Source: Nocardia donostiensis
Lineage (GTDB): Bacteria; Actinomycetota; Actinomycetes; Mycobacteriales; Mycobacteriaceae
DNA: 44,380 bases
Direction: 5' to 3'
Assembly: GCF_002081715.1 (NCBI RefSeq)
Contig: NZ_MUKP01000039.1
Location: 1 to 44,380 of the forward strand
Below are positions 24,745 to 32,728 of the stretch, piece after piece. The notes under the pieces were generated by a model, which was given only the letters and a program-made list of their open reading frames with translations, was not told the DNA's origin and made no database searches. The position numbers and the translations under genes are program-made. The first letter of the stretch is position 1. Each line of letters opens with the position of its first letter.

Positions 24745-25329
24745 CTATTCCACCTTTCGCGTGTCGGCGCTGCTCTGTCGCGTATCGGCGATGCCGAGGT
24801 CGTCGATCAGGCCGAGGAACGCCCTGGCGTAGGGGGAGTGTTCGGTCTGTTCGCGTACCGACCGCCAGTCCACCTGTTCGCGCAGGTCGCGGGAGATCCG
24901 CAGGAGCGGGCTCAGGTCGAGCCGGTGCGCGTCGAAGACCAGAAGTTTGTCGACGAGCAGATCGGTGCCGTCGACGACGGGGGCCACGGTCGGCCCCACC
25001 CGCATCATCTCGGCGCGGTCCAGGAGCTCATCGGTGACCTCCCGGTTGTTCGGCCGGTGGATCAGGTCGATCAAGGTGACACCGTCGTAAGCCTTGGTCA
25101 GCCAATCTTCGGCCGCATCGGCCACGCGCAGACCCGCCTTGGCCAGTTCGCTGCGTGCGCGCCCACAGTCGGCCGGTTTGATGAACAGGTCGACATCGTG
25201 GTCGGAGGCGGGACCACCGCGCGCGTACACCGCGCAGCCGCCCGCCACGGCGAAACGGATGCCGCTGCGCGACAGCGCGTTCGCCGCCCGGGTGAGTGCG
25301 TGCAGCAACTGGTCGTTGGTCGGGACCAT
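24745..25329 (-). CDS. Nucleotidyltransferase-fold protein
   Basis: A 194-residue protein with a minimal nucleotidyltransferase core: the GG of FAVAGGCAVYARGGPASDHD near residues 26-45 followed by DVDLFI (D46-x-D48). These resemble AbiEii-like or MNT/RelA-type minimal domains. DRAEMMRVGPTVAPVVDGTD and LLVDKLLVFDAHRLDLSPLL follow. The substrate is unknown, and no partner HEPN or antitoxin gene is adjacent, so I do not call it a toxin-antitoxin system. The ATG at 25329 is 10 bases from the -10 of a SigF-like promoter and has no ribosome binding site, so it is probably a leaderless mRNA. Confidence 0.8.
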   Translation of the reverse strand: MVPTNDQLLHALTRAANALSRSGIRFAVAGGCAVYARGGPASDHDVDLFIKPADCGRARSELAKAGLRVADAAEDWLTKAYDGVTLIDLIHRPNNREVTDELLDRAEMMRVGPTVAPVVDGTDLLVDKLLVFDAHRLDLSPLLRISRDLREQVDWRSVREQTEHSPYARAFLGLIDDLGIADTRQSSADTRKVE

Positions 25330-25338
25330 ACTCCGGTG

Positions 25339-25363
25339 CTACCCGGGATCCGGTCCGCTAATC
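25339..25363 (-). promoter_or_regulatory. SigF-like promoter for the nucleotidyltransferase-BON-GT operon
   Basis: On the minus strand: GATT (25363-25360), 15 bases, GGGTAG (25344-25339). The -10 ends 10 bases before the ATG at 25329. It can drive the nucleotidyltransferase, BON, metallophosphoesterase, GT4 and GT9-2 genes, all with short gaps or overlaps. Confidence 0.7.
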
Positions 25364-25377
25364 AGGGGATCGGCCGG

Positions 25378-26076
25378 TCAGGGCCAGGATGATTCGGTGG
25401 AGTGGCAGACCACCATCTCCCGCATCTCGCAGCCGGGCGGGCGGGTCATGGCGAAGACAGCGGTTTCGGCGACGTTGCGCGGGTCGTTGAGTTGAACATC
25501 GGGCGGCGGCACGTATTGGGCGGGGCGTCCGTCGAAGAACGCGGTGTGCATACCGCCGGGGATCAGTAGCGTGACACCGATCTCGCCTGCCGTTTCAGCG
25601 GCCAGCGCTCTGGTGAAACCGACAACGCCGAACTTCGAGGCGCAGTAGGCGGTCGCGTCGGGTAGAGCCTTGACGCCGAGAGTGGACGCGCAGGTCACCA
25701 CGGTGCCGTGCCGTGCTTTCAGCGCGGGCAGCGCGGCGCGCACGACCGCGGCTGTGCCGAACAGGTTGACCCGGATCACGCGCTCCCAGTCGTCGGCAGC
25801 GACCTCGTCGAGCTTGCCGCAGCAGTCGATGCCCGCGGCGGTGAACACCGCGTCGAGACCACCGGACCGGTCGATCAGCGCTTCGGTGGCGCGGGTCGCG
25901 GCGTCGGTGTCGGCCAGGTCGGCCTTTTCCCAGTCGACTCCGGCTGCGGGTTCTTTGCGGTCGATGACCAGCGGTGTTCCCCCCGCATCGCGGACCGCGT
26001 CGACGGTGGCGGCGCCCAGCCCGGACGCGCCGCCGGTGATCAGGACGGTGCCGAGTGTGCTCGCTGTTCGGCTCAC
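25378..26076 (-). CDS. Short-chain dehydrogenase/reductase
   Basis: A 232-residue classical SDR. The cofactor motif is TGGASGLGAATV near residues 13-24, NAG is represented by TAAGID, and the catalytic Ser and YCASK (Tyr-x-x-x-Lys) are present in VVTCASTLGVKALPDATAYC. The acidic residue at the end of strand 2 (VIDRKEP) suggests NAD(H). The substrate is unknown. The start is the GTG at 26076 overlapping the glycosyltransferase stop. The C-terminus, with Cys-Glu-Met and MVVCHSTE, resembles SDRs of the polyol/sugar type, but this is weak. Confidence 0.87.
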   Translation of the reverse strand: MSRTASTLGTVLITGGASGLGAATVDAVRDAGGTPLVIDRKEPAAGVDWEKADLADTDAATRATEALIDRSGGLDAVFTAAGIDCCGKLDEVAADDWERVIRVNLFGTAAVVRAALPALKARHGTVVTCASTLGVKALPDATAYCASKFGVVGFTRALAAETAGEIGVTLLIPGGMHTAFFDGRPAQYVPPPDVQLNDPRNVAETAVFAMTRPPGCEMREMVVCHSTESSWP

Positions 26077-27317
26077 AGTGCTCCTTCGGTCGTGAACGGT
26101 GTGGTTGTCACTGCTTTCGCGGCGGCCGCGGCGCGCCGGGCGGGGACCAGGCGGCGGTAGACCGACAGAGTTGTGTCGGCGACCTGGTCCCAGGAGTAGT
26201 GGGTGCGGGCCCGGCGTTGTCCGGCCGCGCCCATGGCGCGGCGCCGGACGCGGTCGGTGAGCAGGTCGGCCAGCGCCGTGGCCACCGGCTCGGGTTCTGG
26301 CGCGACCAGTGCGCCGGTCACCCCGTCGACGACCGTGTCGAGCATGCCGCCGACCGCGCTGGCCAGCACCGGTTTCCCGCAGGCCATCGCCTCCAGCGGG
26401 ACCATGCCGAACGGCTCGTACCAGGGGGTGCACACCACGACATCGGCGGAACGCAGCAGTTCGGGAACGTGGGCCCGCGGCACCTGGCCCAGCAGCCGCA
26501 CCCGGTCGCTCACCCCGTATTCGGCGGCGATCCGGACGAGCCTGCGGAGCTCGCTCTGGTCGGCATGGTCGCTGCCACCACCACCGGCGATGAGCAGTTC
26601 GGTATCGGGCAGCAGCGGTAACGCGCGGATCGCGGTATCGAACCCTTTGCGCCGGACCAGCCTGCCCACCGAAACCAGCCGCCGCATACCGTCTGCCCGG
26701 TCGGCGACCTTGCCGTCGGGGGTGAACAACGACAGATCGACCCCGCAGGGCACCACCGAGGCCCGGGAACGTGGGACACCCATCCGTTCCAGTTCGGCCA
26801 CCTCGTCCCGGCAGGTGGCGATGACCCGGTCGGCGCGGGTGGCGATGAGACGTTCGAACTTGATCCGGGACGGCGGGCTGGTGTCGGCGCTGCCCTGATA
26901 CCGGCGTTTGACGGTACCCAGCGCATGAAAGGTGAGCACCACGGGAATACCGCTTCCCCGCACCGCCAGTGCGGTGGCCAATCCCGACATCCAGAAATGC
27001 GCGTGCACGATATCGGGTGGGTCCGGCGTCCAATGCCGGTGCAGGAACCCGGCGAATTCGCCCAGGTGGGGCAGGATGGCGTCCTTCGGGATGGGTTCCG
27101 GCGGCCCGGCGGGCACGTGCACCACCCGATACCCGGCGCCGGTCATCACCTCGGTGGCGGTATCGGGATCGTCGCGGCGGGTGTAGACGGTGACGTCGTG
27201 CCCACGACCGGCGAAAGCGGCCGCAAGCTCGCCGACGTGGACGTTCTGCCCGCCCGCGTCGACACCACCCAGCGGGGCGAGCGGGCTGGCGTGTTCGGAA
27301 ACCATAGCGATTTTCAC
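26073..27317 (-). CDS. GT4-family glycosyltransferase
   Basis: A 414-residue GT4 retaining glycosyltransferase. The N-terminal domain begins KIAMVSEHASPLAPLGGVDA and continues GGQNVHVGELAAAFAGRGHD, the acceptor-site pattern of the sucrose-phosphate-synthase/MshA group. IVHAHFWMSGLATAL follows. The donor side has VVPCGVDLSLFTP, LVSVGRLVRRKGFDTAIRAL, and the E-x7-E motif in WYEPFGMVPLEAMACGKPV. The acceptor is unknown. The start is the GTG at 27317, with CGGAG nearby. It is coupled to the SDR downstream and lies 63 bases after the DUF6480 gene, probably in the same transcript. Confidence 0.9.
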   Translation of the reverse strand: MKIAMVSEHASPLAPLGGVDAGGQNVHVGELAAAFAGRGHDVTVYTRRDDPDTATEVMTGAGYRVVHVPAGPPEPIPKDAILPHLGEFAGFLHRHWTPDPPDIVHAHFWMSGLATALAVRGSGIPVVLTFHALGTVKRRYQGSADTSPPSRIKFERLIATRADRVIATCRDEVAELERMGVPRSRASVVPCGVDLSLFTPDGKVADRADGMRRLVSVGRLVRRKGFDTAIRALPLLPDTELLIAGGGGSDHADQSELRRLVRIAAEYGVSDRVRLLGQVPRAHVPELLRSADVVVCTPWYEPFGMVPLEAMACGKPVLASAVGGMLDTVVDGVTGALVAPEPEPVATALADLLTDRVRRRAMGAAGQRRARTHYSWDQVADTTLSVYRRLVPARRAAAAAKAVTTTPFTTEGAL

Positions 27318-27380
27318 GAAGTGCTCCGTTCTGCCGACCGGCATGGCGGGACCCGCTGCCGCGTCCCCGGGGGGCGCTGC

Positions 27381-27611
27381 TCACACGATCGAGACGATGA
27401 GCGCGACCGCCACCACGAGGAACACCACCACCAGTGCGATGGTCGCCACGATCACACCGATACCGGTGCCGGGGAAATGGTGGCGGGTGTCGGGTTCGGG
27501 CGCCGAGAGCCCGGAAGTCTGTGGGGTGTCCGGTGGGGTAGCGCCAGGGGCCACCCCACCTCCGGGCTCCAGGTCGGGGGTCTCGGCGGGATCGGGGTCC
27601 ATCGATGACAT
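27381..27611 (-). CDS. DUF6480-type small membrane protein
   Basis: A 76-residue protein whose N-terminal half, DPDPAETPDLEPGGGVAPG followed by TPP and SGLSAPEP, matches the actinobacterial DUF6480 pattern. It is Pro/Gly-rich and likely disordered. The C-terminal half is one long membrane helix (IGVIVATIALVVVFLVVAVA). The function is unknown. It lies seven bases after the 38-residue membrane protein gene. Confidence 0.8.
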   Translation of the reverse strand: MSSMDPDPAETPDLEPGGGVAPGATPPDTPQTSGLSAPEPDTRHHFPGTGIGVIVATIALVVVFLVVAVALIVSIV

Positions 27612-27618
27612 GACGTGC

Positions 27619-27735
27619 CTACTCCCCGTCGTTGTCGGGTGTCTGCGGCGCGTTGGGTCGTTTTCCGGTCATCTTGCGATAGGCGATGACGGCCGCGACC
27701 AGCACCACGATGGCGATGATCACAAGTAGTTCCAT
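27619..27735 (-). CDS. 38-residue single-span membrane protein
   Basis: A 38-residue ORF: MELLVIIAIVVLVAAVIAYR is one transmembrane helix, followed by a basic then acidic polar tail (KMTGKRPNAPQTPDNDGE). There is no ribosome binding site. Instead a perfect SigF-like promoter has its -10 ending 10 bases from the ATG, predicting a leaderless mRNA. That independent signal makes this small gene credible. The function is unknown; small stress-induced membrane proteins often act on a larger partner. It is followed by DUF6480, GT4 and SDR genes. Confidence 0.7.
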   Translation of the reverse strand: MELLVIIAIVVLVAAVIAYRKMTGKRPNAPQTPDNDGE

Positions 27736-27744
27736 ATGCCGCGC

Positions 27745-27769
27745 ATACCCGCTGCGCTCATGGTCAATC
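27745..27769 (-). promoter_or_regulatory. SigF-like promoter for the small membrane protein-GT4-SDR operon
   Basis: On the minus strand: GATT (27769-27766), 15 bases, perfect GGGTAT (27750-27745), ending 10 bases before the ATG at 27735. Confidence 0.75.
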
Positions 27770-27797
27770 CGGCGGGTACGGGCGGATTCCGCCGTCG

Positions 27798-27822
27798 GTT
27801 TACCCGTGCCGGTTCCGGGAAG
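27798..27822 (+). promoter_or_regulatory. Weak SigF-like promoter for the catalase gene
   Basis: GTTT (27798-27801), 15 bases, GGGAAG (27817-27822). There are two -10 mismatches. It is placed 54 bases before the GTG at 27877 and divergent to the promoter at 27745-27769. Confidence 0.35.
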
Positions 27823-27876
27823 CCGCCAGGGGACAGGGCATGTCGGCAGCAGCTTTCTGGTAGCGAGGAGACGATC

Positions 27877-30048
27877 GTGGACCAACCATCGCAGCAGCCA
27901 ACCGGCACACCTGCCGCCTCGGCGGCGATCGGGCAGCCCGCAGGCGGCGACGAGCACGGCGGCGCGGCGAAACAGCGGCAGCTGGACCCGCACCGCCAGG
28001 ACCGCAACAGCGGATATCTGACCACTCAGCAGGGGGTGCGCGTCGACCACACCGATGACTCGCTCACCGTCGGTGACCGAGGCCCCACCCTGCTCGAAGA
28101 TTTCCACGCCAGGGAGAAGGTCACCCATTTCGATCACGAACGCATTCCCGAACGGGTGGTGCATGCCCGTGGCGCGGGCGCCTACGGGTATTTCCGCCCC
28201 TACGACAGCTGGCTGGCCGAGTACACGGTCGCGAAATTCCTCACCGATCCGCAACAGCAGACACCGGTTTTCGTGCGTTTCTCGACGGTGGCCGGTTCCC
28301 GCGGTTCGGCGGACACGGTGCGAGATGTGCGCGGTTTCGCCACGAAGTTCTACACCGAACAGGGCAATTACGATCTGGTCGGTAACAACTTCCCGGTGTT
28401 CTTCATCCAGGACGGCATCAAGTTCCCCGATTTCGTGCACGCGGTCAAACCTGAACCGCAGAACGAGATACCGCAGGCCGCGTCCGCGCACAACACCCTG
28501 TGGGATTTCGTGGCCGAGCAGCCGGAAACGCTGCACGCCATCATGTGGTTGATGTCGGATCGGGCACTGCCGCGCAGCTTCCGCATGATGCAGGGTTTCG
28601 GGGTGCATACCTTCCGGTTCGTCAATGCCGAAGGCAAGGGCACATTCGTGAAATTCCATTGGAAGCCGAGCCTGGGCACACATTCGCTGCTCTGGGACGA
28701 ATGCCAGCAGGTGGCCGGGCGCGATCCGGATTACAACCGGCGCGACCTGTGGGAAAACATCGCCATGGGTAACTTCCCACGCTGGGAGTTGGGCGTGCAG
28801 CTGGTCCCGGAAGAGCAGGAGTTCGATTTCGATTTCGATCTGCTCGACTCGACCAAGATCATCCCCGAGGAGCAGGTGCCGGTGCGCCCGGTCGGTGAGC
28901 TGGTGCTCAACCGCAATCCCGACAATTTCTTCGCCGAAACCGAGCAGGTCGCCTTCCACACCGCGAACGTGGTGCCGGGTATCGACTTCACCAACGACCC
29001 GCTGCTGCAGATGCGCAACTTCTCCTATCTGGACACCCAGTTGATCCGCCTCGGCGGACCGAACTTCGCCCAGTTGCCGGTGAACCGGCCCGTCGCCGAC
29101 GTGCGCAACCATCAGCAGGACGGGTACGGCCAGTATCAAGTGCCGCACGGTAACGCCTTCTACACCAAGAACACCCTCGCGGGAGGCTGCCCCGCGCTGG
29201 CCGATGCCGAGGTATTCCGGCACTACACCCGACGGGTGGACGGCGAGACCATCCGGGTCCGCAGCGAAAGCTTCAAGGACTACTACCGGCAGCCGCGGAT
29301 GTTCTGGCGCAGTATGTCCCCGCCGGAAGCCGAGCACATCGTGTCGGCATTCGCCTTCGAGCTCGGTAAATGCGACCGAGTGGAGATCCGCAAACGGGTG
29401 CTCGACCAGTTGGTCCGCGTCGACCCCGACCTGTCGAACCGGGTGGCCGCGGAACTGGGCCTGCCTGCCCCGGCAGGCGAACCCGTGGAAGATGTGGTGA
29501 TCTCCCCGGCGCTGTCGCAGCTGAACAACCCGCCACCGACCATCGCCACCCGCAAGATCGCAGTACTGGCCGCCGATGGCGTGGACGGCGCGGGCGTGCG
29601 CCGGATCAGCGACGCACTGACCGCACACGGCGCGAGCGTGGAGGTGCTCGCCCCGCACGGCGGTGAACTCAGCGGTGCCGACGGCGACGGCGTGACCGTG
29701 GATCACACACTGTCCACCATGGCGTCGGTGCTCTACGATGCGGTGATCGTCGCGGGGGGCGAAGCCTGCGCCCGCACTATCGCAGAAACGGGGCCTGCGT
29801 TGCATTTCGCGTTGGAGGCGTTCAAACACGCCAAACCGGTGGGTGCCCTCGGCGCGGGCGTGGAAGTGTTGCGGGCCGGCGGTATCGCCGCGCAGACCCC
29901 GCCCGGGGAAACCGACCACGCCGTCGACGGCGTGGTGGTGTGCACGGATGCGGGCGAGCAGGTCTCGGAGCAGTTCGTCGGATCCTTCGTCGCCGCGCTG
30001 GCGGGGCACCGGATCTGGCAGCGGGACACCCATGCCGTCCCAGCCTGA
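27877..30048 (+). CDS. katE: Large-subunit (clade 2, HPII-type) catalase
   Basis: A 723-residue monofunctional haem catalase that dismutates hydrogen peroxide. The catalytic His96 is in RIPERVVHARGAGAYGYF and the Asn in LVGNNFPVFFIQDGIKFPDF. RNFSYLDTQLIRLGG supplies the proximal haem Tyr. Residues after about 560 form the C-terminal flavodoxin/DJ-1-like domain (KIAVLAADGVDGAGVRRISD) that distinguishes large catalases. The N-terminal 40 residues are disordered. The start is the GTG at 27877 with GAGGAG before it. The frame is open further upstream but lacks similarity. The product fits the oxidative-stress theme of neighbouring genes. The CinA-like gene overlaps its 3' end. Confidence 0.96.
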   Translation: MDQPSQQPTGTPAASAAIGQPAGGDEHGGAAKQRQLDPHRQDRNSGYLTTQQGVRVDHTDDSLTVGDRGPTLLEDFHAREKVTHFDHERIPERVVHARGAGAYGYFRPYDSWLAEYTVAKFLTDPQQQTPVFVRFSTVAGSRGSADTVRDVRGFATKFYTEQGNYDLVGNNFPVFFIQDGIKFPDFVHAVKPEPQNEIPQAASAHNTLWDFVAEQPETLHAIMWLMSDRALPRSFRMMQGFGVHTFRFVNAEGKGTFVKFHWKPSLGTHSLLWDECQQVAGRDPDYNRRDLWENIAMGNFPRWELGVQLVPEEQEFDFDFDLLDSTKIIPEEQVPVRPVGELVLNRNPDNFFAETEQVAFHTANVVPGIDFTNDPLLQMRNFSYLDTQLIRLGGPNFAQLPVNRPVADVRNHQQDGYGQYQVPHGNAFYTKNTLAGGCPALADAEVFRHYTRRVDGETIRVRSESFKDYYRQPRMFWRSMSPPEAEHIVSAFAFELGKCDRVEIRKRVLDQLVRVDPDLSNRVAAELGLPAPAGEPVEDVVISPALSQLNNPPPTIATRKIAVLAADGVDGAGVRRISDALTAHGASVEVLAPHGGELSGADGDGVTVDHTLSTMASVLYDAVIVAGGEACARTIAETGPALHFALEAFKHAKPVGALGAGVEVLRAGGIAAQTPPGETDHAVDGVVVCTDAGEQVSEQFVGSFVAALAGHRIWQRDTHAVPA

Positions 30049-30565
30049 ATCCGATGGGGTGCTCGTCCCGGCTGTGCTGGGGCGAGCACAGGAGTGCGCG
30101 AAAAAGCTCGCCGAGATCGCGGAGGGCCGCGGTATCACCGTCGCTGTCGCCGAATCGCTGACCTCGGGGCAGCTCGCCGCAGCGTTGGGCGCCGCGCCGG
30201 ATTCGGCCGAGTGGTTCCGCGGCGGCGTCGTGGCCTACAGCAGTGCGGTGAAACACCGGGTCCTCGGGGTGCCCGAGGTGCCGGTGGTGTCGCGGCCCGC
30301 GGCGAGCGCGATGGCCGAGGGGGTGCGCGAACTCTTCGATGCGAGTATCGCCGCCGGTGTTACCGGAGCCGGTGGCCCGGACGGGCAGGACGGCGAACCA
30401 CCCGGTTCGGTCTGGTTCGCCGTCGCCGCTGCAGACGGGGTGCGTGCTTGGCACCGCCAGTTCGACGGTGCTCCGGAAGAGGTGCTGGACCAGGTGGTCT
30501 GCTTCGGCGCGGAACTGCTGCTTGCGGCCGCTGCCGGGCAGTTGGACGAGGTCGCGGTCAACTGA
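30032..30565 (+). CDS. CinA C-terminal-domain protein (nicotinamide-nucleotide amidase type)
   Basis: A 177-residue stand-alone CinA C-terminal domain. It has VAVAESLTSGQLAAALGAAP, WFRGGVVAYSSAVKHRVLGV and SIAAGVTGAGGPDGQDGEPP with GSVWFAVA, the signature of the family that deamidates NMN to nicotinate mononucleotide (PncC type, known). The N-terminal CinA pyrophosphatase domain is absent, as in many bacterial PncC proteins. The ATG at 30032 lies inside the end of katE (17-base overlap), so the two are probably co-transcribed. Repair of pyridine nucleotides after oxidative stress would fit (inference). Confidence 0.9.
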   Translation: MPSQPESDGVLVPAVLGRAQECAKKLAEIAEGRGITVAVAESLTSGQLAAALGAAPDSAEWFRGGVVAYSSAVKHRVLGVPEVPVVSRPAASAMAEGVRELFDASIAAGVTGAGGPDGQDGEPPGSVWFAVAAADGVRAWHRQFDGAPEEVLDQVVCFGAELLLAAAAGQLDEVAVN

Positions 30566-30622
30566 TCTTGCGACCGGCGCGAAGAAGCCGTTGCACAGCC
30601 TGACCACGGCGCTGTCCGTCGT

Positions 30623-30889
30623 TCACCGGCGGGGTGCGCGGCGGCGGTGACTGGTATCGCAGAGCGGGTAGTTCTTCGAGCGGCGGCACAGGCAGATCGC
30701 GACCTGGAAGCGGTCGCAGCGCAGGGTTCTACCGTCCGGGGTCACCAGCTCGACCGGACCTTCGATGAGCGCCGGTCCGTCGGCGGTGAACGTCACGCGC
30801 CTGCGGTCTGTGGCATGCCGCACCGCCCCCGGCGCGGCGCCCGCATCCTGGGGTGGGTGTTCGGCCTGGTTATCGGGTTCGGTCGGCAC
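30623..30889 (-). CDS. CDGSH iron-sulfur protein
   Basis: An 88-residue protein with a CDGSH-type [2Fe-2S] site: Cys66-x-Cys68 ... Cys77-Asp-x-x-His81, in CLCRRSKNYPLCDTSH. This is the 3Cys-1His ligand set of the family. The first 25 residues are Pro/Ala/Glu-rich and probably disordered. No membrane anchor is present. The likely role is electron transfer or cluster transfer to the neighbouring oxidase-like enzyme (inference). The start is the GTG at 30889, 20 bases inside the end of the methyltransferase gene. It is the last gene of the operon beginning at 32551. Confidence 0.9.
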   Translation of the reverse strand: MPTEPDNQAEHPPQDAGAAPGAVRHATDRRRVTFTADGPALIEGPVELVTPDGRTLRCDRFQVAICLCRRSKNYPLCDTSHRRRAPRR

Positions 30890-31535
30890 GGATCACCACC
30901 AGTTCTTCGTCACGCTGTCCCGGCTCGATGAGGCCCGCCGATTCCAGCCACGCCGCGCGTTTACGCATCACCGGCCCGAACGGGACCACCGACCGCGCCA
31001 CCACCGCCGCTTTCAGGCCGCCGTCGCGCAGCTGGGTCAGGCTGATATGTGGCCCGCAGACGGCCGAATGCACGATCAACGCCACCCCGCCGGGGGCGAG
31101 CAGCGCCGGGAGCATACGGCACAGCGGATTGAGCAGATCGCGGCCGTGCTGGCCCGCGTCCCAGGCGCGGGCGGCCCGGCTGCCGGGGGCGTGCCGCGCC
31201 GACGGCACATATGGCGGATTGGCCAGCACCACATCGAAGGTGCGGTCGCGCATCACGGTGCGCACGTCACCGCGCAACAACTCCAGCTCGATCCCGCGCA
31301 CCCTGCTGTTGATCCACGCCGACAGCAACGCGGCCCGCGACATATCGACACCTGTTACGGCGTGCGCTCCGGCGCGGGCGGCCTCGATCGCCAGTGCACC
31401 GGTGCCGGTGCAGGCGTCGAGCACCCGCCTGCCGTCCGGCAACGCTGCCTCGCCCATGGCGCGCGCCAGCAGCCAGGTATCCGGCTGTGGCTGGTAGACC
31501 CCCGGCGCCCGGAACAATCTGTGCCTCCCTGTCAC
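30870..31535 (-). CDS. HemK2/MTQ2-like SAM-dependent methyltransferase
   Basis: A 221-residue class-I methyltransferase. The SAM-binding motif is RVLDACTGTGALAIEAARAG (about 37-56), the acidic motif II is VTGVDMSRAALLSA, and the NPPY motif at 106-109 (DVVLANPPYVPS) marks enzymes that methylate amide or amino nitrogen. The family includes the HemK/PrmC-related Gln methyltransferases. The target is unknown; since a separate prmC is expected elsewhere, this one probably has another substrate. The start is the GTG at 31535 in GTGA overlapping the haem-oxygenase-like gene. Confidence 0.86.
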   Translation of the reverse strand: MTGRHRLFRAPGVYQPQPDTWLLARAMGEAALPDGRRVLDACTGTGALAIEAARAGAHAVTGVDMSRAALLSAWINSRVRGIELELLRGDVRTVMRDRTFDVVLANPPYVPSARHAPGSRAARAWDAGQHGRDLLNPLCRMLPALLAPGGVALIVHSAVCGPHISLTQLRDGGLKAAVVARSVVPFGPVMRKRAAWLESAGLIEPGQRDEELVVIRADRTR

Positions 31536-32551
31536 TGTCGGTCCTCCCGTAACGAGCTGCGGCCCGCGCCCCAGCAATCGAGCACATAGTCGGTGAAACG
31601 GCTCTCGAGCAGCTCGGTGGCCTGAATGCCGAACACCATCGATGCGGCCAGTTCGGGTTCGCGGGCCAGCAGATCGCCGATCACGTCCCGGCGCAGCACC
31701 TGCTCGTGCACGGCGTCGGCCTCCACATGTTCGAGATAGAACAGCAGGCAGGCCGGGTCCGCGTCGAACCGCCGCAGCGCTTCGGTCAGCCGCCGCGATG
31801 CCGGCGAGGAGGTGATCTCCACCGCCGCGAAATGCCCGACCGCAGCGCCCCGCAGCCCGCGATGCACACCGAACAGCGACATCATGTCGACCAGCGTGAG
31901 CATCGGTGCGGGCACCACGTCCAGGTAGTGCAGATAGGAGTCGTCCAGGCCCGCAGCTGCCAGCAGATCCGCATACAGCCGCGCGTGCACCCGGTCGCCG
32001 CGGCCGCCGCCGAACTCGTCGAACTCGACCGCAACCAGCGATGCCTTCGCCTGCCCGCGCAGCCGCGGGATCAACCACGCATTCGGGTCGGCCTCCTTGT
32101 GGTGATAGATCGACCGGTGCACGAAATATTCGCGCATCTGCCACCACTGGCCGTTCTCCCGCAGATAGGTGGCGATATCCGAGGTATCGCCACCGTCGCT
32201 CTCGGCCGGAGCGAGCAGCAGCCGCTCCAGTTCGGCCTCGATATCGTCGCCGCCGTCGACATCGGCACGCAGGGCGGTCAGGAAGATCCGTTCCAGCCGG
32301 GCTCGCAGCTCCAACAGCCGCGGATCCCATTCCCACTCCGGGTCGACGCCGTCGAACCCCTGATAGTGCAGTTCGTAGCAGGTGTGCAGCGTCAGCTGTA
32401 GATCCTCGCCGTAGGGGTCCATATCGGCGGGCGGGTCGGGTACCGCATCGCCGGGATCGGCGCGCAGCAGTTCGACGATATCGGCCGACAGCGGGCCGCG
32501 TGGCCGCGGCAACCGCCAGGAACGTTCGCCGACGGATACGGTTTCGGTCAT
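31532..32551 (-). CDS. Iron-containing redox enzyme (haem-oxygenase-like, HDO-type)
   Basis: A 339-residue, mostly helical protein of the iron-containing redox enzyme family with the haem-oxygenase-like diiron oxidase fold. Candidate metal ligands are in LHTCYELHYQGF (about 56-67), YFVHRSIYHHKEAD (about 141-154) and FYLEHVEADAVHEQV (about 272-286), with regularly placed Glu and His. The family includes N-oxygenases and decarboxylating oxidases of small molecules or peptides. The substrate here is unknown. The partner methyltransferase and CDGSH protein are coupled downstream. The ATG at 32551 has an AGGAGC-like site upstream. A SigF-like promoter stands at 32668-32692. Confidence 0.82.
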   Translation of the reverse strand: MTETVSVGERSWRLPRPRGPLSADIVELLRADPGDAVPDPPADMDPYGEDLQLTLHTCYELHYQGFDGVDPEWEWDPRLLELRARLERIFLTALRADVDGGDDIEAELERLLLAPAESDGGDTSDIATYLRENGQWWQMREYFVHRSIYHHKEADPNAWLIPRLRGQAKASLVAVEFDEFGGGRGDRVHARLYADLLAAAGLDDSYLHYLDVVPAPMLTLVDMMSLFGVHRGLRGAAVGHFAAVEITSSPASRRLTEALRRFDADPACLLFYLEHVEADAVHEQVLRRDVIGDLLAREPELAASMVFGIQATELLESRFTDYVLDCWGAGRSSLREDRQ

Positions 32552-32667
32552 GACAAGCTCCTGCAGGTCACTGGTCTACTGACGCCCCAGCGCGGCTGCG
32601 AGCTGGTTTCGGACCGGTGTGTCATGGCATGCCTCGGGCGTACGCAGGCCCACCTCCTGGCTCGGGG

Positions 32668-32692
32668 ATACCCCGGTCCGATGCGCGCAATC
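32668..32692 (-). promoter_or_regulatory. SigF-like promoter for the HDO-methyltransferase-CDGSH operon
   Basis: On the minus strand: GATT (32692-32689), 15 bases, perfect GGGTAT (32673-32668). The leader would be about 110 bases. Confidence 0.72.
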
Positions 32693-32728
32693 AACGGGCC
32701 GCCCGGCGCGCGTGTATCGGGCCGGAAC

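Noticed and set aside
24745..25329. Toxin-antitoxin system of the MNT/HEPN or AbiE type
   Set aside because: No HEPN protein or AbiEi-like antitoxin is adjacent. The neighbours are a BON protein and an SDR.
27619..30138. 839-codon open frame antisense to katE
   Set aside because: Only its last 38 codons (27735-27619) have a promoter and make sense as a protein. The rest mirrors the catalase gene.
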